A stretch of 64,000 nt of DNA from Silene latifolia (GCF_048544455.1 NC_133537.1:145926058-145990057); one strand, 5' to 3'. Shown: positions 23,226 to 35,498, counted from the first letter of the stretch. Notes: generated by a model not told the origin, from the letters alone. Numbers and translations are program-made.

Positions 23226-25648
23226 CGTGGACAGGGGGGCCACGGGGCGCTTGGGAGAGAAGAGAAACAAGCGTTTGCATTTTTGTTGGAGTCGCCACCA
23301 ATTTTTATGGGAAATTGGAACCGTTCGAATACCTCGTGTCATGTCAAGACACAAAGTAGAGATATGAACACTAAGCAATCGTTACCCTTAGTATTCTATG
23401 TCTAGAATGACTCTCGTGGATGCCAATGAACACGGGTGTTCACGGAGATCTGGAGTAAGGGGTGAGGGTACGTATTAGGAAGCTCTTTTGATTGAACAGC
23501 TAATCCCGCCCGCCTCGATAGCGGCCTCTACTAATGATTAGGGAAGTTATTCGTACTCGATATATCGTCGATTGTATGCATGCAATGCAACATCCAAGTT
23601 TTAATCCTAGCATGTGAGAATTAATACTAAGTCGGTGGACAATTAATTTAGCAAACAATTAGGTCGAATTAGGGATTTAATGCTCAATTACATGTGAAAA
23701 CATTCAAGCAATAAAAGAAACACAATAATTATAAATTACAATAATGAAAATTACAATAATTACAATGGATTAGGCGATTTATGTCGAAAATACCTTTAAA
23801 ACGGAAAATTTGAGAAAAAGAATAAAAGAAAGAATTACGAACCGGTCAGTAGGTGATAATACGAATAATAGTTAGTTAAATGTAAGTTAATTAAACTAAG
23901 TCAAGGCAGAAAACGGAGTTCAAGGACAGAATTCAACTTGGAACAGGCGCAGCAGAGCTGCGTCCTTTGGAATAGGCGCAGCAGACGCTGCGTCTGTTCT
24001 GACTGAATTCGGTGAAGAAGTTTTAATTGCGTGTTGTTAATACTCATTGGTGAATTTAACGATGGATTAATTTATTTACTCGGATGGAAGTGATTAGTAG
24101 GTTATTTACATACGATTAATGGTCATGAAAACGATAAACATGGATGAGACGGAGATAAGATGGATTAACTACATGATTAATGATTGATTAGTGACATAGG
24201 TGAACTAAATAGGTTAAATATGACAAATTAATAACGAATTAATGATGAACATGCGATGAATGTGACAAAAGACAGATCAAAATATATCAAAGACGAATTC
24301 CAGAAACTCAATATCAACAAATCGAACTTCTACAACCCGGATTGAATTTAATGACGAAAACCCGCAAATATTGGTTATAAGGGATTTAAGTCGAATTTAA
24401 TGACGAATTAAATATGTTAATGATAATGAATAATATACATGTGAAATATATGCTATTATGACGAAGAATTAAAGAAAACAAACGAAACAAATAAACTTTG
24501 ACGAATTACAGAGGACGAAGGAAGAAGAAATGAAGCAGGAACTGCGGTAGCCTCACGAAGAGGCGCAGCAGTGCTATCGCGCTCCTTCAAGAGGCGCAGC
24601 GATTCTTGCTGCGTCCTTTCTCGACGGTTAGTCTTCTGGAAATCCGTAAAAAGAGGTTTTTAAAGCATGGTTTAGAAATCGATTTTAAGAGGTATTTTCG
24701 ACATAAACCTTACAATTGTGATACAATAATTAAAATACAATAAATAAAAGAGAGATTTACACCCTCAGACTTACATGTTTACGAAACGAGAAGGACTAAG
24801 ATATCGATTAGTGATGCTCGACGCGAATGCAAAGAAAGTGCCCTCGTAAGAGGAAAACGATTAGATTAATTAAGTTGATTGATTGTGGAGTTGGTCAAAT
24901 TGGTCGGTCATGCAAACGAGGCTGGTACTCAGAAGGATCCGAGCTTACGTGGTCGAAAGATCAAGCACGTAGACGCCAAAAAGTAAGAACAAAAGTCTAG
25001 AATGCAAAGGGAGAAGAGAAGGGCGGACACTCGCGTGAGAAATATGAGGAGCGAAGGCTCCTATTTATACTAATCACGTGGAGGAAATAGGGTTTCGGAG
25101 ACTCTTTGGAAGTGAATCTCGGAAAGATACGAAAAAGATACGAAAACTACGCAGAAAAGGGCCTGGGAAGAGGCGCAGCAAGCACTGCGTCTCTTGGAAG
25201 AGGCGCAGCACCTGCTGCGTCTGTTCCCAAGTGGTTTCCTCCCGCGGAAGAAAGATTCCCGTGTTTGAGTTATGGTAGGACGGAATAATTTGGTTTTCCT
25301 TAATACTTTATATGAATATTACGGGAAATTGTTTGCCAAAAGATAAAGATTGTGAAATATTTATAAAATATGGAATAGAAATATCCGGAACATTCCAGAA
25401 CATTCCGACTCGGGATTGAACGATTATCAGAAAATGGAGACGGTTTTAGACTCGGACTCCAAATGTACTCTAATTACTGTCAAAACGACCGTATCGGCAC
25501 GTAGATGACAACTAAGAGGTAGACATTAATATTTGAGCAATCACTTGACGATAAACCTATGAACTGTCACAAATCGTTCCGCGTACCAAACATGCGGCCC
25601 AATCATCACCGGGTGGTGTGCGAGAGGTGCAGAAATGAGGTATCTACA
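23226..25648 (-). repeat. LTR-A (full-length, 2.4 kb)
   Basis: It matches LTR-1 and LTR-B, with ends TGTAGATACC and GTCCACG (the terminal A is changed to G). It contains three GC-rich dyad blocks (23941-24001, 24551-24620, 25166-25228) about 600 bp apart, and a TATA box with G-box at 25060-25080. At its right end it meets the leader copy with no spacer. Confidence 0.92.
25060..25080 (-). promoter_or_regulatory. LTR-A core promoter (TATA and G-box)
   Basis: The minus strand reads CACGTG (25080-25075), then ATTAGTATAAATAGG (TATA at 25069-25060). The transcript would start a little below 25040 and run through the LTR into gag. Confidence 0.75.
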
Positions 25649-26231
25649 GCTTGGGCCCGGAATTTTGACTCGACAATTGGACAGAGTTTTGACTCAGTTT
25701 TGCGCTAATCATTGGCTTTTTTCGAAATTTACATTTTAAATGGATTTTGATTTTACAAAAATCGTCATGGTTTCGTTTAGAAATGGTGGTCACGTAAGGT
25801 ACAAACATTTATACAAGCATTATAACGGGATGCTAAGTGCATTTAAAAGGGTTTTGGTTTAAAGGGTGGGTTGCCATACCGAACAATCAAACCCGAAGTC
25901 TATGGAGAGGCTCGTACCAAACAAGAGTAAGGCCGATTCCTAGTCCATTTCCTCAAGTAGTGAAAGTCCTTGATACAAACAAGAGTAAGTACCATGGTAT
26001 GGATGACGTCAATCGCTATCCATCCTTAGGCCCAAATAAGAATTAGGACCGTTTAGACGGGACGATTGGTCGAATGGGTTGGGTTGGGCCTAGGAAGGCC
26101 GAATAAAACGATCTAGGAAGACCGAGTTATGAAAACCGACAATTGTGTTGTACAAACTATTCCCTAACCTTGTTCAAGTTTCACCCTTTTGGCTACACGT
26201 AAGTGTATTTTCCCCAGCAGAGTCGCCAAAC
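25649..26231 (-). repeat. Second copy of PBS and leader between LTR-A and LTR-B
   Basis: This stretch matches 22645-23225 throughout, including a PBS at 26228-26211 (TGGCGACTCTGCTGGGGA). The better PBS of the two is here. Its 3' end (CCCAAGC on the minus strand) is joined directly to the first base of LTR-A. The result is LTR-PBS-leader repeated twice in a row. Confidence 0.9.
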
Positions 26232-28567
26232 TGTGGACACGGGCCACGGGGGCGCTTGGGAACAAGCGTTTGCATTTGTGGAGTCGCCACCAATTTATTG
26301 TGGAAAATTGGAAACCGTTCGAATACCTCGTGCCATGTCAAGACACAAAGTAGTGACATAGACACCAAGAACTCGTTACCCTTAGCATTCTATGTCTAGA
26401 ATGACTCTCGTGGACGCCAATGAACACGGATGTTCACAGAGATCAGGAGTAAGGGGTGATGGTACGTATTAGGAAGTTCTTTTGATCGAACACCTAATCC
26501 CGCCCGCCTCGATAGCGGCCTCTACTAATGATTAGGGAAAATCGTCTATACTCGATATATTGTCGATTATATGCATGCAATGCAACATCCAAGTTTTAAT
26601 CCTAACATATGAGAATTAGACTAAGTCGGTGAACAATTAATTTAACATACAATTGAGTCGAAGTAGGGATTTAGATTTAATTACATGTGAAGACATACAA
26701 GCAATGCGATAAAAGAAATACAATAATACAATAATGAAAATTACAATAATTACAACGAATTAATGATTTATGTCGAAAATACCTTTAAAACGGATAATTT
26801 GGGAAAAAGAATAAATAAACAAATTAACGAACAGGAATTAAAGGTGATAATGCGAATAGTAGTTAATTAACACGTAAGCTAAAACTAGGTCAAAGCAAGA
26901 CGGGAGTTCAGAGACAGAAATCAACTTTGGAGCAGCAAGTGAGCCGCGCCCTCCGGAAGAGGCGCGGCGATTCTGCGTCTGTTCAAGGCCGAGTTCTTCT
27001 TTGTGAAGCCGTAGAATCGCAAATCGTTAGTATTCGTGGGTGAATTTAATGATTGATTACGATATTCGACTCGGATGAAAGTGATTTAATACATTAATTA
27101 CTTGTGAATGAGTCATAAAAACGATAAAACATGGATGAAATCGGGGTAAACGAATTAATTACATGAATGAAAGATTGATTAGTGACATGAGTGAACTAAT
27201 TAGGTTAAATATATCGAATTGATGAAGAACTAATGACGGATAAACAGATGCGAATATACCAAAGATCGAATTCCAGAAACTCAATATGAATGAATCGAAT
27301 TTCTACAACCTGGATTGATTTTAATGACGAAAACCCGCAAATATTGGATTATAAGGGATTTAAGTCGGGATTTAACGATGAATTATATACTAACAGTGAT
27401 TAACAATATGTTAAATTATTAAGTGAATGAAACGAGAGCAAACAATGACGAAAGATAATAAAGAAACGAAACTAACAGAGGACGAAGGAAGAAGAAAGGA
27501 AGCAGGAACTGCGGCAGCCTCACGAAGAGGCGCAGCAGGTGCTGCGTCCTTTCTCGACGTCTATCTCCTGATAATCTGTAAAAAGGGTTTTAAACATGGT
27601 TTTACAAATCGGTTTTAGAAGTATTTTCGACATAAATCTTACATGATGATTACAAAAAGTAAATAACAATAATAAAAGAGAGATTTACACCCTCAGACTT
27701 ACATGTTTGACGAAACGAGATGAACTAAGTTTATGTTTTAGTGATACTCGACCCGAATGTAACGAAAGTGCCCTCGTAAGAGGAAAACGAACAGATTAAT
27801 TAAAGTTGATTATGGTGGAGTTGGTCAAATTGGTCGGTCATGCAAACGAGGCTGGTACTCAGAAGGATCCGAGCTTACGTGGTCGAAAGTTCAAGCACGT
27901 AGACGCCAAAAAGTAAGAACGTGGTCTAGAATGCAAAGGGAGAAGAGAAGGGTGGACACTCGCGTGAGGAATATGAGGAGCGAAGGCTCCTATTTATACT
28001 AATCACGTGAAGGAATTAGGGTTTTCGGAGAGACTTTGGAAGTGAATCTCGAAAAGATATGAAAAGATACGAAAAATACGCAGAAAAGGACTTGGGAAGA
28101 GGCGCAGCGTGCACTGCGTCCCTTGGAAGAGGCGCAGCACCTGCTGCGTCTGTTCCCAAGTGGTTTCCTCCTGCGGAAGAAATATTTCCGTGTTTAATTT
28201 ATGGAATAACGGATTAATCTTATTTTCCTTAATATTTTGTGTGAATATAACGGGAAATTCTTTACCAAAGATTAAAAGATTGTGAAATATGGAATAGAAA
28301 TATCCGGAACATTCTAGAACATTCTGACTCGGGATTTAGCGGTTATCAGAAAATGAAGACGGTTTTAGGCCCGGACTCCAAATGTACTCTAATTACTGTC
28401 AAAACGACCGTATCGGTGCGTAGATGACAAATAAGAGGTAGACACCAGTTTTTGAGCAATCACTTGACGATAAACTTACGAACTGTCACAAATCGTTCCG
28501 CGTACCAAACATGCGGCCCAATCATCACCGGGTGGTTAGCGGGAGGTGCAGAAATGAGGTATCTACA
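26232..28567 (-). repeat. LTR-B, outermost 5' LTR of the Tat array
   Basis: The ends are TGTAGATACC (28567) and GTCCACA (26232). It is more diverged from LTR-A than LTR-1 is, with many small indels, so it is older or has recombined. It contains GC-rich dyad blocks at 26942-26985, 27524-27560 and 28095-28155 and a TATA/G-box at 27989-28009. The flanking DNA starts at 28568 (AAGTT, a candidate half of the target duplication whose partner is outside the window). Confidence 0.9.
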
Positions 28568-28624
28568 AAGTTAGAGCCAGTTGGTTTTATTTTTGATAGG
28601 GTTGCGAAAGCTGTGTCAACATAC

Positions 28625-28772
28625 TATACTCCAAGCTTCATAAAATCAAGTCCATGTTTCACAAAATCAGGTCTATGTTTGAACCTTAGTTTGTGAACCT
28701 TGGACCTAATCTTGTGAATCTCGGGCCTGATCTTGTGAACTCTAAACCCAATTTTGTGAATCTTGGACCTAA
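28625..28772. repeat. Degenerate minisatellite, unit about 21 bp
   Basis: Units of the type CTTGTGAATCTCGGGCCTGAT are repeated about six times with substitutions. It is adjacent to the LTR-B insertion point. No coding function is seen. Confidence 0.65.
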
Positions 28773-28835
28773 TCTAAATTGAAATGGTCACTTCTTCAGC
28801 CGAGCTTAGGAATGATCGCCACTGACAACACATAC

Positions 28836-28974
28836 CTGAGCATTCAGTGATTTGATCACTTCTTCAGCCAAGCTTTGCATTTCATATTCATTTTCACATG
28901 CTATTCCTCTGCCTTCTTTAGCTGTTAGCTTCTTTCCAATTGAGTCGGGATTTGCAACTTGCGATAATTGCCAC
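28836..28974 (-). pseudogene. Exon-like fragment of an unidentified gene
   Basis: The 139-bp segment is open in one minus-strand frame (46 codons). It is bordered by a good acceptor (TTTATGCAG) and a good donor (CAG|GTATGT). The codons read like real protein, with an acidic and amphipathic C-terminal half (EYEMQSLAEEVIKSLN). I do not recognise the family. A 29-bp direct repeat flanks it (28804-28832 and 29040-29068). No neighbouring exon could be confirmed, so it is either a stranded exon of a host gene cut by LTR-B or a captured fragment. Confidence 0.5.
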
Positions 28975-30909
28975 CTGCATAAATACAGGTGTAATCAGAT
29001 AACAAGTAAATCGGCAAAAATATATACAAGCAATTTGTTGCTTAGGAATGATCGCCACTGACAACACAAAATGACCAAATGTGTAGATAATCAAGCTTCT
29101 TTATTCAGTCAGCACTAAAATGAGGATATTAATACAGTTTCGTCTTTTCAGATATTCATGAACCTCAAAGAAAGTCATCTGAAACTCGAAATGGTTAGTC
29201 CACATTATAAACACATACCTAACACGCTAACCTAGTTCTCACAACCCTTTTCTTGTGACACACAGTCCAACTCATAGGAATGGAGCTTAGTATTGGATTG
29301 GGTCACGTATTCCAATTTAGAGAAGCTAACTAAATCATAGAATACATAAATTAGTATCAATAATAAAAGTAGATCATCAATGGTGAAGTTAAAAGAAGAT
29401 CATCAATGGTGAAGTTAACAAAAGTATAGCGGCGCGTCACGGCGTACTTCGCCGAGTTCATAGTCACTGCCGCCGCCGCTAATGGACCGTCGTGCGACGA
29501 TGAATCTCAGAAACTAACAATATAATACATAAATTAAAGCTCAATGCGAACAATACTAAAATCAAATAAACGGACATTAATTAAGAGAATTATGCTAATA
29601 TTCGTACCTTTAATTGAAACTAAATAAGAGAAATCGACCGAGTAACAATGCAGAAAAACTGAAATCATAGAATCAAAATTAAATAAGAGGAATTACGGTA
29701 GCCTTCGGCAAAATCATCGGAAAATTATAGATCGGAAATGTGTTGTAGGCGTCGAAGATGACCGAAATGCGACGAAAATGGTATTGAGAATCAAAAAATT
29801 GAAGAAACTGGAGAGAATCAGGATCCCGTGCGAACTATTTTACCGTGCGAACCATACGAACTGAATAAGAACTCTTGGAGTGAAATGAAGGGACGTACTC
29901 CACTTACTGCATATCAAAATAACAGTAATCCATTTACTGCTGCCTTATCCAGTCATCAGCATGCCCCCACCCATCTTCCCCCCATTTTAACTCCAGTCAC
30001 CGCTCTTCATGTCCCATCACAGGTCCAACACGTCGGTGACATACTCCTCGGCCCCTATATATCTTATCTTTCCATCCTTCCTCTCTCCTCATCAATAACC
30101 CCACTCACTCAGCTCGCCGACTCCGACTCCGACGTACCAGCGGCTAATAGATTAGTTGTTGCAGGCCGCCGACGAACCCCCGTGCTTTCCAATCTCTTCA
30201 TTTGCCATCCGTTCATGCTCCAATAATTACTGTTCGTAGAGGTGCGAATACGAAGGCAAAGGTAGTTTTATAGATGGTGAGGTAATTGTGTGGGCAGCCT
30301 CACCATGCTCTCTGGCGGTTGTTGAGGCTGGGTTGCTCGAATTGAAGGGGAATCATTGGTTGCTATCGTATCTGGGCTCAACTCAACTCGGGTCCCCATT
30401 CCGAGTTTTATTGTGGTGATGTTGGTGCCACCACTACTACTATGGATGCGTGAAGTGGTGGCCTGAAGTCGATGAGCTAGGGAGTGGCAGTTCGTGGTTA
30501 ATTATGGGCTCGAAATGGCGGTGATTGAAGGTAGAGATGGTTCATCCTGATGTGGTGGTAGATCTAGAACAAATGAAGACTATTTTTAAAAATTCGACTA
30601 CGTCGGGGTTCATGTCGGAGTATTTCGAACCACATAATATTATAGCCGGTCAGAAATGGCGCAATCAGTGTCAGAAGTGGTGGATCTGAGGCAGCCATGA
30701 TGGTGGTGGTGCGGCACAGGTTTCACGGATTAAGTGATTGGATATGGAGGTGAGTAGGTGACTAGTTTGGGTTTATTTTGGTGGCAATAGTGGTTAGTGT
30801 GGTGTTTGTCGGTGAGGTGTTTGTCGATGATATGTACCTGGTAGTATTAATATGATTTGTGTACCGTGTTGGTATTGGCAGTAGATTCAAGTGGTTGTCG
30901 AGGCTGAGG
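28975..30909. other. Low-copy DNA left of the copia insertion; no gene identified
   Basis: A GC-rich island at 29428-29500 with codon-like texture on the minus strand might be a first exon of the gene whose fragment lies at 28836-28974, but splice sites are not clear. 30040-30110 has CTATATAT followed by a CT-rich stretch, as in plant promoters. 30240-30909 is rich in GGTGGT and resumes at 39728 after the copia insertion. No protein family was recognised. Confidence 0.4.
30905..30909. repeat. Target site duplication of the copia element (left copy)
   Basis: TGAGG directly before the LTR is repeated at 39723-39727 directly after the other LTR. Confidence 0.9.
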
Positions 30910-31899
30910 TGAGGGTATACATCCGTATAATACCCTTTAAATTTAGGACTATAACGTAAATTTAACATGCGATTATCGTCATAAAACATAAATACAATAG
31001 AGAAACGATAAAGGTAAAGAATTAACCTCGGGTCCTTTATAGTGCGGCGTAAAGAACAGAAATCAAACGAGATTCCCTCCTAATTGTTGCACCCAAGACT
31101 TGTCCGAGATATGCCCTTGGCTAGATGGTGTTCTCCGATTGCCTTGCAATATTGGGAGAACTGATGTGAGGTTTTTCGAGATGTGAGATCTAGGTTTCAG
31201 AGAGAAACTATCTCCAAAACCCTAGTTTTCTGTAAAAATGAATTGTCTAGGTCAAAAGGAGAGGGAGTCTCTCCTTTTGTTTGGTTCGGCCGGACCGAGT
31301 GCATGCATGGGGAAGTGGGCTTCCACTTCCTCTTAATTTTAGCTCGAGGTCCAGTTCGCCAAATGCTAAAATGTATATGACGGGTTTATATTATAAACTG
31401 TTATCGGTTATCGGAAATTAAGGCATCGCCTAATAATACGGGTTATTTGAATTATTAATTCGTGTCCGACAAAGCAGTATTGTATAATTATATTCAATAT
31501 ACATTTAATTAAATATGAATCGTTTATATTTAATTTTACGAATTAACTGGTTAATTCGCCTTAGCCCATGATATTTAATCCGTATTAAATATAATATCTC
31601 AACATCACATATTTGACTAATTACTAGTCAAATAACTCGGACTAACTGGTTAGTCAATTTTGGCATCTACATGACAGTATTTTCATACCGTCACATCTCT
31701 CGAACGTATCCTATAGGTGTGACTTTTAGGGACCATTGATCACCGCATCATCCGTATGACAATAACGTCAAACTTATCTAGCAAGCCAACCGTTATTGAT
31801 AAACGTGGATCAAGTGATAATAATACCAAAATATGCCCTTTGATCCTTTTAGAGGTTTATAAGTCCTTGCACTAGCTGTTAAGGACACTAACCCCAACA
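30910..31899 (-). repeat. 3' LTR of the copia element
   Basis: It matches 38734-39722 with scattered changes, for example near 31431-31455 and 31733-31757. It is preceded on the minus strand by a polypurine tract (AAGTGGGAGCT, 31910-31900). Confidence 0.95.
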
Positions 31900-32765
31900 A
31901 GCTCCCACTTGTCCGTACAAGTGCATGTGCAATGACGTTATCCGCACTAACTGGAGGACACAAGCTCCAACAAACTCCCACTTGTCCGTACAAGTGTATG
32001 TGCGATAACCGATTCTCATATTCATTTAAAAATTTCTCCCACTCAATGTAAAACAATTTGCAGATCTGGATCCACAAAGGTCGTATTTTACAATCGATCT
32101 GTATCTAGAGTGGTTTCCCCGACTAGAGAGTAACTTAACTGATAAAACGAATCCGTATCCGAGCATGGCCATGCATTTCGATTCTGACTCCTCGAGTGGC
32201 CCCGAGAAATATCGAGTACCTGATAAAGGCTGAATATTTCCTTCAACTCGAACTCCTTCCGATCTAAGCACAGCATGAAATGACCCAGAAAAAATCTACG
32301 TGGCCCCCTGTTACGGATGACCGTGAGAAAGAAACCAAAGTCACCCAAAATCTGCCTTAGTCTCAAGAGACAGTCGATAGTCAAAAGAATCGACTCTTAG
32401 GATCACCATGGAGGTCCTATCCACGACCGGGCAGCGAATGTTATAAAACATTTAGGACTCCACGTCGATGTCACAATTGTGTCCTACGAAATATCCGTAT
32501 AAATCGCCTATGTGATTGGTCAGTCAACCTGTTGACTTATGGCTCGTTGAACCCACCATCAACCAACGTCACAAAATAATTGCCAGAGTTATCAGCTCAT
32601 GTGGGCAATTAAGGACTAAAAAGATATGATGTTTGTTCAGTTCACTTTGTGGTGTTCAAAATTGTCGTACAATTCCACATGAAAAACAAAATATGTATAT
32701 AAATTATCAAAACGATGATGTCGTATAGAGTACAAAAGAGAATGAATCTGATCCATAAAAGAGTA
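31900..32765. other. 3' untranslated region of the copia element with duplicated polypurine tract
   Basis: The block CTCCCACTTGTCCGTACAAG occurs at about 31902-31921 and again at about 31976-31995. The polypurine tract and its surroundings are therefore duplicated about 74 bp apart. The remainder to the RNase H stop is noncoding. Confidence 0.8.
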
Positions 32766-33457
32766 CTACAACTTAGGAACACGTTTAATTCCCATGGAAT
32801 TAACATGCCCTTCATGCTTATCTTGTCGTAATGGTTTAGTGAGAGGATCTGCTATGTTATCATCAGTAGCAATCTTTTCTATCACTACTTCCTTTTGCTC
32901 CACGTAATCCCGGATTAGATGAGCTTTCCGTTGTACGTGTCTAGACTTGTTACTAGACTTTGGCTCCTTAGCTTGGAAGATGGCACCACTATTGTCGCAA
33001 TAGATGGTGATCGGGTCATTCGAACTAGGCACTACAGATAGCCCATGTAAGAATTGACGCATCCATATCGCTTCCTTTGTAGCTTCGGACGCGGCATAGT
33101 ACTCGGACTCGATCGTAGAATCTTGTAATGATTTGTTTCGAACTCTTCCGGTGATGCGCAGCGCCATTAAGAGTAAAAACGAATCCGACCGAGATTTCGA
33201 GTCATCTCGATCCGTTTGGAAGCTAGCATCTGCGTAACAGGTTGCGCATAGCTTTTGTTCGCCTCCATAAGTCAATGCCCAATCTTTAGTCCTCCGGAGG
33301 TACTTAAGAATGTTCTTGACAGACAACCAATGTGGTTCACCGGGTGTCTTTGTTGGAATCGACTTGTCATACTCAATGCATATGCCACGTCCGGACGTGT
33401 GCATATCATGGCATACATGATTGATCCTATAGCCGAAGCATAAGGAATCCGTGTCAT
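32766..33457 (-). pseudogene. RNase H and RT C-terminus of the copia element
   Basis: The frame 33404-32766 includes the copia connection (LSVKNILKYLRRTKDWALTY), the RNase H strand YADASFQTDRDDSKS, an STIESEYYAASEA helix with the catalytic glutamate, and YCDNSGAI and IADPLTKPL near the end. The normal copia sequence between the two RNase H motifs is altered (SDSFLLLMALRITG), which suggests a local double frameshift. The start is in another frame (33457-33272). Confidence 0.88.
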
Positions 33458-33497
33458 GCGCTCTTTCTCTTCCGGTGTCTCTGGTGCCCGAGACGGC

Positions 33498-34202
33498 TCA
33501 AATGCACCCCGGAGCCATAGGAAGGAACCCCTTCTTGGAGTTAGTCATGCTGAATCTCTCTAGGACTTTGTCTATGTAAGACTCCTGGCTGAGAGATAAC
33601 ATCCGTCGTGCTCTATCTCGATAGATACGGATGCCTAGAATTCTTTGTGCCTCTCCCAGATCTTTCATCTGGAAATGGTTTTTCAACCATACTTTCACCG
33701 AAGTTAAGAGAGGTATGTCATTCCCAATCAGGAGTATGTCGTCAACATACAATATTAAGAAGACAATCTTGCTCCCACTCGACTTGATATATAGACATGG
33801 TTCCTCGACCGATCGAGTAAAGCCATTGTCTTTTATCACTTGGTCGAAGCGATGATTCCAACTCCTTGATGCTTGCTTAAGTCCATAAATGGAACGCTTA
33901 AGCTTGCACACTTTCTTAGGATGTGCTGGATCGATGAAACCTTCGGGTTGTACCATGTACAACTCTTCCTCCAAAAAGCCGTTTAAGAAGGCGGTTTTCA
34001 CGTCCATTTGCCAAATTTCATAGTCATGAAAAGCGGCAATCGCTAAGATAATCCGAATGGAACGCAGCATGACTACGGGTGCAAAAATCTCATCGTAGTG
34101 CAAACCTGGCACTTGGGTGAAACCTTTAGCAACTAGTCGTGCTTTGTAGATATCTTTCTTGACCTTCCACGAGAATGCTTTATCTTGTAAAGCCATTTGC
34201 AT
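33498..34202 (-). pseudogene. Reverse transcriptase of the copia element
   Basis: The 234-codon frame has KARLVAKGFTQ, the DVKTAFLNG motif with the catalytic aspartate, YGLKQASRSWN and the YVDDILLIGND box. These are the hallmarks of Ty1/copia RT. A stop or frameshift ends it at GFLPMAPG, just before the RNase H connection. Confidence 0.93.
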
Positions 34203-35498
34203 TGAAGGGGACGAACCTTAGCGGGTAAGTCAACAAGATCCCACACGTTGTTCTCATACATGGAGTCCATCTCGGATTGCATGGCCTCAAGCCATAGTTT
34301 CGAGTCGAATCGGTCACGGCACCTTTATAGGTTGCGGGTTCACTACTCGTTAAGAGTAGAACGTCATCTATGTCATGTTCCTCGACCATACCAATGTATC
34401 TGTCCGGAGGAATAGAGACTCTTCCCGACCTCCTAGGTTCCTCGGGAATATTTACCGCAGTAGGGATTGAAGGAATAGGTTCCTCCAATGGTTGCTCGGT
34501 GTTTGGTTATGGAATCTCCGACAGGTCGAAGGTTCTATCACTCTTTGCATTCTCGAGAAATTCCTTCTCTAAGAATGTCGCACTAGCCGCAACAAAAACA
34601 CGTTGTTCGGTTGGCGAATAGAAGTAATGACCACGTGATCCTTTAGGATAACCTATAAAGTATGTCTTGACCGATCGCGGGCCGAGCTTATCTTCGTGTC
34701 TCCACTTGACATAAGCCTCGCAGCCCCAAACCCGTATAAAGGACAAGTTGGGGACCGTTCCCTTCCATAGTTCATATGGAGTCTTGTCATGAGCTTTAGA
34801 CGGACTTCGGTTAAGTATTAGAGCGGCCATGACAATAGAGCATAACCCCATAATGAATCGGGTAAAACCGTGTGACTCATCATGGATCGAACCATATCAA
34901 GTAGTGTTCGATTTCTCCGTTCGGACACACCATTCAATTGAGGTGTTCCAGGTGGAGTTAACTGTAGGGCAATCCCACAGTCCTTTAGGTGTTGATCAAA
35001 CTCGTGAAAAAGATACTCGCCACCACGATCCGAACGCAGTGTTTTTATCTTTCTACCCAATAGGTTTCAGACCCTATTCGGTATTCCTTGAATTTCTCAA
35101 AGGATTCACTTTTGTGCTTCATTAAGTGGACATAGCCATATCTACTTAAATCGTCCGTGAAAGTGATGAAATATCTATAGCCTTCTCGTGCGGTGATTGA
35201 CATAGGGCCACATACATCCGTGTGTATGAGTCCTAATAGGTCGCCAGCCGCGCATTCCAACACCTTTGAAGGAAATACGAGTCATCTTACCGATGAGACA
35301 TGATTCACACGTGCCAAATGATTGAAAATCAAAGGCCGAGATAGCTCCATGTTTGATGAGCTGTTTTACGCGTTTCTCATTAAAGTGTCCCATACGGCAG
35401 TGCCATAGATACGTTTGATCTTTGTCACAAACCTTTAACCTTTTATTCATTACGTGTAATATTTCCGTGGTCTGATCTAAAACATAAATTCCGTTCAT
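34180..35498 (-). pseudogene. Integrase of the copia element
   Basis: Frames 35498-35175 and 35263-35045 carry the zinc finger (WHCRMGH... CESCLIGKM) and the first part of the core (IHTDVCGPM). Frame 35060-34818 carries TLRSDRGGEY and NGVSERRNRTLLDM, with the second aspartate and the glutamate of the DDE triad. Frame 34851-34507 carries the C-terminal GKGY-like region (FIGYPKGSRGHYFY). Frame 34488-34180 is the linker to RT. At least four frame breaks are present. Confidence 0.9.

Larger units (their letters stand above)
6787..28567 (-). mobile_element. Tat-lineage Ty3/gypsy element 2 with duplicated LTR-leader at its 5' end and two antisense genes
   Basis: On the minus strand the order is LTR-B (28567-26232), PBS and leader copy (26231-25649), LTR-A (25648-23226), PBS and leader (23225-22432), gag, protease, RT, RNase H, additional RNase H and integrase (to 15705). 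Then come a hairpin region, two plus-strand genes (13642-15169 and 10389-12696), a polypurine tract (8831-8843) and LTR-1. The internal part is about 14 kb, long for plant gypsy elements but normal for Tat. Several frameshifts and a 17-bp loss in RT motif A make it non-autonomous now. Confidence 0.88.

Noticed and set aside
26174..26368. Small minus-strand frame across the PBS and LTR-B end
   Set aside because: It crosses the PBS and the LTR boundary; chance frame.
29828..30226. 132-codon plus-strand open frame in low-copy DNA
   Set aside because: It spans a TATA-like and CT-rich promoter-type stretch, has no recognisable domain and has a composition unlike a protein; chance is more likely.
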